A DNA stretch of 64,000 bases, from positions 1 through 64,000 of the forward strand of contig NZ_BMVL01000017.1 of the NCBI RefSeq assembly GCF_014650695.1. Reading direction: 5' to 3'. Numbering within the stretch: the stretch's first letter is position 1; every line of letters starts with the position of its first letter. The notes beneath the pieces were generated by a model, which was not told the origin of the DNA, did no database searches, and saw only the letters and a program-made list of their open reading frames with translations. Positions 61,209 to 64,000 of this stretch are shown here, one piece after another. A program made the position numbers and the translations under genes. This stretch comes from Streptomyces avidinii (GTDB taxonomy: Bacteria > Actinomycetota > Actinomycetes > Streptomycetales > Streptomycetaceae).

Positions 61209-62552
61209 TCAGACGAGGTTGCCGCCCGGGAGCTCGACCTTCGCGCCGAGTTCCACGAGCTTCTCCATGAAGTTCTCGTAGCCGCGGTTGATCAGGTCGA
61301 TGCCGTGGACGCGCGAGGTGCCCTCGGCGGCCAGCGCCGCGATCAGGTACGAGAACCCGCCGCGCAGGTCGGGGATGACCAGGTCGGCGCCCTGCAGCTT
61401 GGTGGGGCCGGAGACGACCGCCGAGTGCAGGAAGTTGCGCTGGCCGAAGCGGCAGGCCGAGCCGCCCAGGCACTCGCGGTACAGCTGGATGTGAGCACCC
61501 ATCTGGTTGAGCGCCGAGGTGAAGCCGAGCCGGGACTCGTAGACCGTCTCGTGGACGATCGACAGGCCGGAGGCCTGCGTCAGGGCCACGACCAGCGGCT
61601 GCTGCCAGTCGGTCTGGAAGCCGGGGTGGACGTCCGTCTCCAGCGCGATGGCCTTGAGCGGGCCGCCCGGGTGCCAGAAGCGGATGCCGTCGTCGTCGAT
61701 CTCGAACGCCCCGCCGACGCGGCGGAAGGTGTTCAGGAAGGTCATCATTGAGCGCTGCTGGGCGCCGCGCACGTAGATGTTGCCGCCGGTGGCGAGGGCC
61801 GCGGACGCCCAGGAGGCGGCCTCCAGGCGGTCCGGGAGGGCCTTGTGGTTGTAGCCGCCGAGGCGGTCGACACCGGTGATCCGGATGGTCCGGTCGGTGT
61901 CGACGGAGATGATCGCGCCCATCTTCTGCAGGACGCAGATGAGGTCCTCGATCTCCGGCTCCACCGCGGCGTTGCTGAGCTCGGTGACGCCCTCGGCCAG
62001 GACGGCCGTCAGCAGCACCTGCTCGGTCGAGCCGACCGACGGGTAGGGGAGGCGGATCTTGCAGCCGCGCAGGCGCTGCGGGGCTTCCAGGTACTGGCCG
62101 CCCTCGCGCTTCTCGATGGTCGCGCCGAACTGGCGGAGCACGTCGAAGTGGAAGTCGATCGGCCGGCCGCCGATGTCGCAGCCGCCCAGACCCGGGATGA
62201 AGGCGTGGCCGAGCCGGTGCAGCAGGGGCCCGCAGAAAAGGATCGGGATCCGCGAGGAGCCCGCGTGGGCGTCGATGTCGGCGACGTTCGCGCTCTCGAC
62301 GTGGGTGGGGTCGAGGACGAGTTCGCCCGGCTCCTCGCCGGGACGGACCGTCACCCCGTGCAGCTGGAGCAGCCCGCGGACGACGCGCACGTCACGGATG
62401 TCGGGAACGTTGCGCAGCCGGCTGGGTCCACTGCCGAGCAGAGCGGCGACCATGGCCTTGGGCACGAGGTTCTTCGCACCACGGACACGGATCTCGCCCT
62501 CGAGCGGGGTACCGCCGTGGACAAGCAGTACATCGTCACTGATGCCGGTCAT
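61209..62552 (-). CDS. murA: UDP-GlcNAc 1-carboxyvinyltransferase MurA
   Basis: A 447-residue enol-pyruvyl transferase for the first committed step of peptidoglycan synthesis. EGEIRVRGAKNLVPKAMVAALL binds substrate; the loop LGGCDIGGRPIDFH carries the catalytic and fosfomycin-target Cys (about Cys125). PYPSVGSTEQVLLTAVLAEG and SRVHGIDLINRGYENFMEKL are conserved. The ATG at 62552 matches the usual N-terminus VLLVHGG, but its ribosome-binding site is weak. GTGs at 62612/62609 with AAGGGG upstream would add about 20 residues. It is monocistronic. Confidence 0.95.
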   Translation of the reverse strand: MTGISDDVLLVHGGTPLEGEIRVRGAKNLVPKAMVAALLGSGPSRLRNVPDIRDVRVVRGLLQLHGVTVRPGEEPGELVLDPTHVESANVADIDAHAGSSRIPILFCGPLLHRLGHAFIPGLGGCDIGGRPIDFHFDVLRQFGATIEKREGGQYLEAPQRLRGCKIRLPYPSVGSTEQVLLTAVLAEGVTELSNAAVEPEIEDLICVLQKMGAIISVDTDRTIRITGVDRLGGYNHKALPDRLEAASWASAALATGGNIYVRGAQQRSMMTFLNTFRRVGGAFEIDDDGIRFWHPGGPLKAIALETDVHPGFQTDWQQPLVVALTQASGLSIVHETVYESRLGFTSALNQMGAHIQLYRECLGGSACRFGQRNFLHSAVVSGPTKLQGADLVIPDLRGGFSYLIAALAAEGTSRVHGIDLINRGYENFMEKLVELGAKVELPGGNLV

Positions 62553-62815
62553 GAATCTCGCGTTCCGGAGAGGGGTGGGCAGGGGGCCAGGGAAAAGGGT
62601 AAGGGTCACCACCCCCTTGTTCGTAAGGCCGACGTGGCCGTAGGACTGTCATGAATTCGGCACAACACCCTCCGTATCCACCGCATGGCGGAGTGTTGCG
62701 TTCCGCCTACTCCGTCCGTGCGCGCTCCTCGCTGCTGCCGTGCGCCCTGAGCTGCGGGCGATCCGATCTCCGCGCCCGCTCCCCGTAATCGGCCGATGTG
62801 CGGGATCATGGCGGC

Positions 62816-63376
62816 ATGACCGAGGTGTCCTCCCTCACAGGGCGGTTGCTCGTGGCCACCCCAGCCCTCGCGGACCCGAATTTCGACCGCGCGGTGGTGC
62901 TGCTGCTCGACCACGACGAGCAGGGCTCCCTCGGCGTGGTCCTCAACCGGCCGACGCCCGTGGGCGTCGGCGACGTCCTGTTGCCCTGGGCGCCCCTGGC
63001 GGGTGACCCCGGTGTGGTCTTCCAGGGCGGGCCCGTGGCGCTGGACTCGGCCCTGGGCCTGGCGGTCATCCCCGGCGAGGAGGGTCCGCTGGGCTGGCGC
63101 CGGGTGTACGGGGCGATCGGCCTGGTCGACCTGGAGGCGCCGCCGGAGCTGCTGGCCGCGGCACTGGGGGCCTTGCGGATCTTCGCGGGCTACTCCGGCT
63201 GGGGCCCGGGACAGCTGGAGGCGGAGGTCGGCGAGGGCGCCTGGTACGTGGTCGAGTCGGAGCCCGGGGACGTGTCCTTCCCCGACCCGGAGCGGCTCTG
63301 GCGGGCGGTGCTGCGCCGCCAGCGCAGCGACCTCGCGATGGTCGCCACCTATCCGGACGACCCGTCGCTCAACTGA
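62816..63376 (+). CDS. YqgE/AlgH family protein
   Basis: A 186-residue protein of the YqgE/AlgH (DUF179) family. TGRLLVATPALADPNFDRAVVLLLDHDEQGSLGVVLNRPT and IFAGYSGWGPGQLEAEVGEGAWYVVE are diagnostic. The fold is known but the function is unclear. The ATG at 62816 lacks a Shine-Dalgarno; GATCAT ends 6 nt before it, a possible leaderless promoter. It is divergent from murA. Confidence 0.93.
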   Translation: MTEVSSLTGRLLVATPALADPNFDRAVVLLLDHDEQGSLGVVLNRPTPVGVGDVLLPWAPLAGDPGVVFQGGPVALDSALGLAVIPGEEGPLGWRRVYGAIGLVDLEAPPELLAAALGALRIFAGYSGWGPGQLEAEVGEGAWYVVESEPGDVSFPDPERLWRAVLRRQRSDLAMVATYPDDPSLN

Positions 63377-63392
63377 CGGGCGCGGGGTTAAG

Positions 63393-63398
63393 TACCCT
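63393..63398 (+). promoter_or_regulatory. -10 hexamer TACCCT for leaderless DUF3039 gene
   Basis: TACCCT, then GGGTTCC, then the ATG at 63406. No Shine-Dalgarno is present. Confidence 0.5.
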
Positions 63399-63405
63399 GG
63401 GTTCC

Positions 63406-63690
63406 ATGAGCACTCTTGAGCCCGAGCGCGGGACTGGCACGGGGACCCTCGTAGAGCCGACGCCGCAGGTGTCGCACGGTGACGGCGACCACGAGCGCTT
63501 CGCCCACTACGTCCAGAAGGACAAGATCATGGCGAGCGCCCTCGACGGGACCCCCGTCGTCGCGCTCTGCGGCAAGGTCTGGGTACCGGGCCGGGACCCC
63601 AAGAAGTACCCGGTCTGCCCCATGTGCAAGGAGATCTACGAGTCCATGGGCCCCGGTGGGGACAAGGACAAGGGCGGCAAGGACAAGTAG
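63406..63690 (+). CDS. DUF3039 protein, zinc-binding
   Basis: A 94-residue protein with a Cys cluster in ALCGKVWVPGRDPKKYPVCPMCKEIYESM (C-x18-C-x2-C), plus an upstream His pair in ERFAHYVQ that may complete a zinc site. The tail is Lys/Gly/Asp-rich. This is the actinobacterial DUF3039 family of unknown function. The start follows a -10 hexamer by 7 nt, 29 nt after yqgE. A terminator follows. Confidence 0.9.
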   Translation: MSTLEPERGTGTGTLVEPTPQVSHGDGDHERFAHYVQKDKIMASALDGTPVVALCGKVWVPGRDPKKYPVCPMCKEIYESMGPGGDKDKGGKDK

Positions 63691-63733
63691 TCCGACCCCC
63701 GGCCTCCCTGTTCCGCAGGTTTCCGCAGGACCG

Positions 63734-63769
63734 AGACCCCCGCACGCGCCACAGCGCGTCCGGGGGTCT
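63734..63769 (+). terminator. DUF3039 terminator
   Basis: AGACCCCCG pairs with CGGGGGTCT, with an inner ACGCGC/GCGCGT stem, loop CACA and a TTT tail, 44 nt after the stop. Confidence 0.85.
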
Positions 63770-63866
63770 TTGCCGTGCCCGCACGCCGCGTTAGGGTCGG
63801 CGCCACGAGCGCCCTGCGGAACGAGCGTTGCGCAGGACGCAACACGTGGTCGTGAAGGGCTGACGC

Positions 63867-64000
63867 ATGGATCTGATCCCCGCACCCCGGGCCGTACTCC
63901 TCGACGAGGACGGGCGCCGCTTCGTGTTCGGGCCCGAGCCGGTCCTCGATGCCGGGCCGGGCACCGGTTCCGTCGCCCGCTGGCTGCGGCGGGAGCTGGG
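63867..64000 (+). CDS. GH20-type beta-N-acetylhexosaminidase, N-terminal fragment
   Basis: The window ends inside this gene; 44 codons are visible. MDLIPAPRAVLLDEDGRRFVFG followed by LDAGPGTGSVARWLRRELG resembles the alpha/beta N-terminal domain of glycoside hydrolase family 20 enzymes, which remove GlcNAc from chitin oligosaccharides or muropeptides. AAGGG lies 9 nt before the ATG. The catalytic domain is outside the window, so the call rests on the start alone and on recalled synteny. Confidence 0.65.
   Translation, partial: MDLIPAPRAVLLDEDGRRFVFGPEPVLDAGPGTGSVARWLRREL

Overview
The window is chromosomal DNA of a Streptomyces-type actinomycete. GC content is very high with strong G/C at third codon positions, many genes start with GTG, and intrinsic terminators are GC-rich. 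Marker genes are actinobacterial: mtrA-mtrB-lpqB, pkaA/pkaB-type kinases, prfB next to ftsEX and smpB-ssrA, a 180-kDa NAD-glutamate dehydrogenase, and nnaR-narK. From memory the order resembles, in reverse, the S. coelicolor stretch from about SCO2943 to SCO3016. This is core chromosome rather than a mobile island; I see no IS element, prophage, CRISPR array, rRNA or tRNA. The only RNA gene recognised is tmRNA.

Layout. 0-6.3 kb: a small DUF6247 pair, then a five-gene minus-strand operon (membrane protein, DUF4129, DUF4350, MoxR ATPase, DUF58) joined by ATGA overlaps. 6.6-11.1 kb: the envelope-stress module mtrA-mtrB-lpqB. 11.2-19.5 kb: ComF-like phosphoribosyltransferase, ribosome hibernation factor, orphan response regulator, YcaQ-type DNA glycosylase, acetyltransferase, secA and an Rv3235-family protein. 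19.8-26.3 kb: DUF6912, HAD phosphatase and the giant glutamate dehydrogenase. 26.5-31.2 kb: cell-surface polymer export and assembly (TagGH-like ABC pair, divergent TetR regulator, bifunctional glycosyl/glycerophosphotransferase). 31.3-35.1 kb: a sugar ABC importer. 35.2-41.7 kb: an FHA-FtsK/SpoIIIE-like protein divergent from two Ser/Thr kinases (pkaA, pkaB). 41.9-49.3 kb: a frameshifted 2OG-Fe(II) oxygenase with a Cys-containing leader peptide, prfB, a zinc-ribbon membrane microprotein, ftsE-ftsX, a C-terminal-processing protease, smpB-ssrA and a YefM-YoeB toxin-antitoxin pair. 49.4-55.8 kb: MFS exporter, LysR regulator, narK, nnaR, acetyltransferase and CGNR zinc-finger protein. 55.9-64 kb: HelD-like RNA polymerase remodeller, malic enzyme, hup (HU), murA, YqgE, DUF3039 and the start of a GH20-like gene.

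The most interesting signals are regulatory. A 29-codon leaderless ORF at 42998-43087 (minus) has the RRHVD...C architecture of actinobacterial cysteine-responsive leader peptides and precedes the oxygenase, which carries a one-base deletion. A 26-codon ORF with its own Shine-Dalgarno is laid exactly over a terminator upstream of malic enzyme. Many genes show a -10 hexamer 6-7 nt before the start codon, the leaderless-mRNA signature. A duplicated 17-bp element flanks the TetR/ABC divergent promoters, and a 23-bp tandem duplication precedes the glycerophosphotransferase. A dispersed repeat occurs four times, always just after a stop codon.
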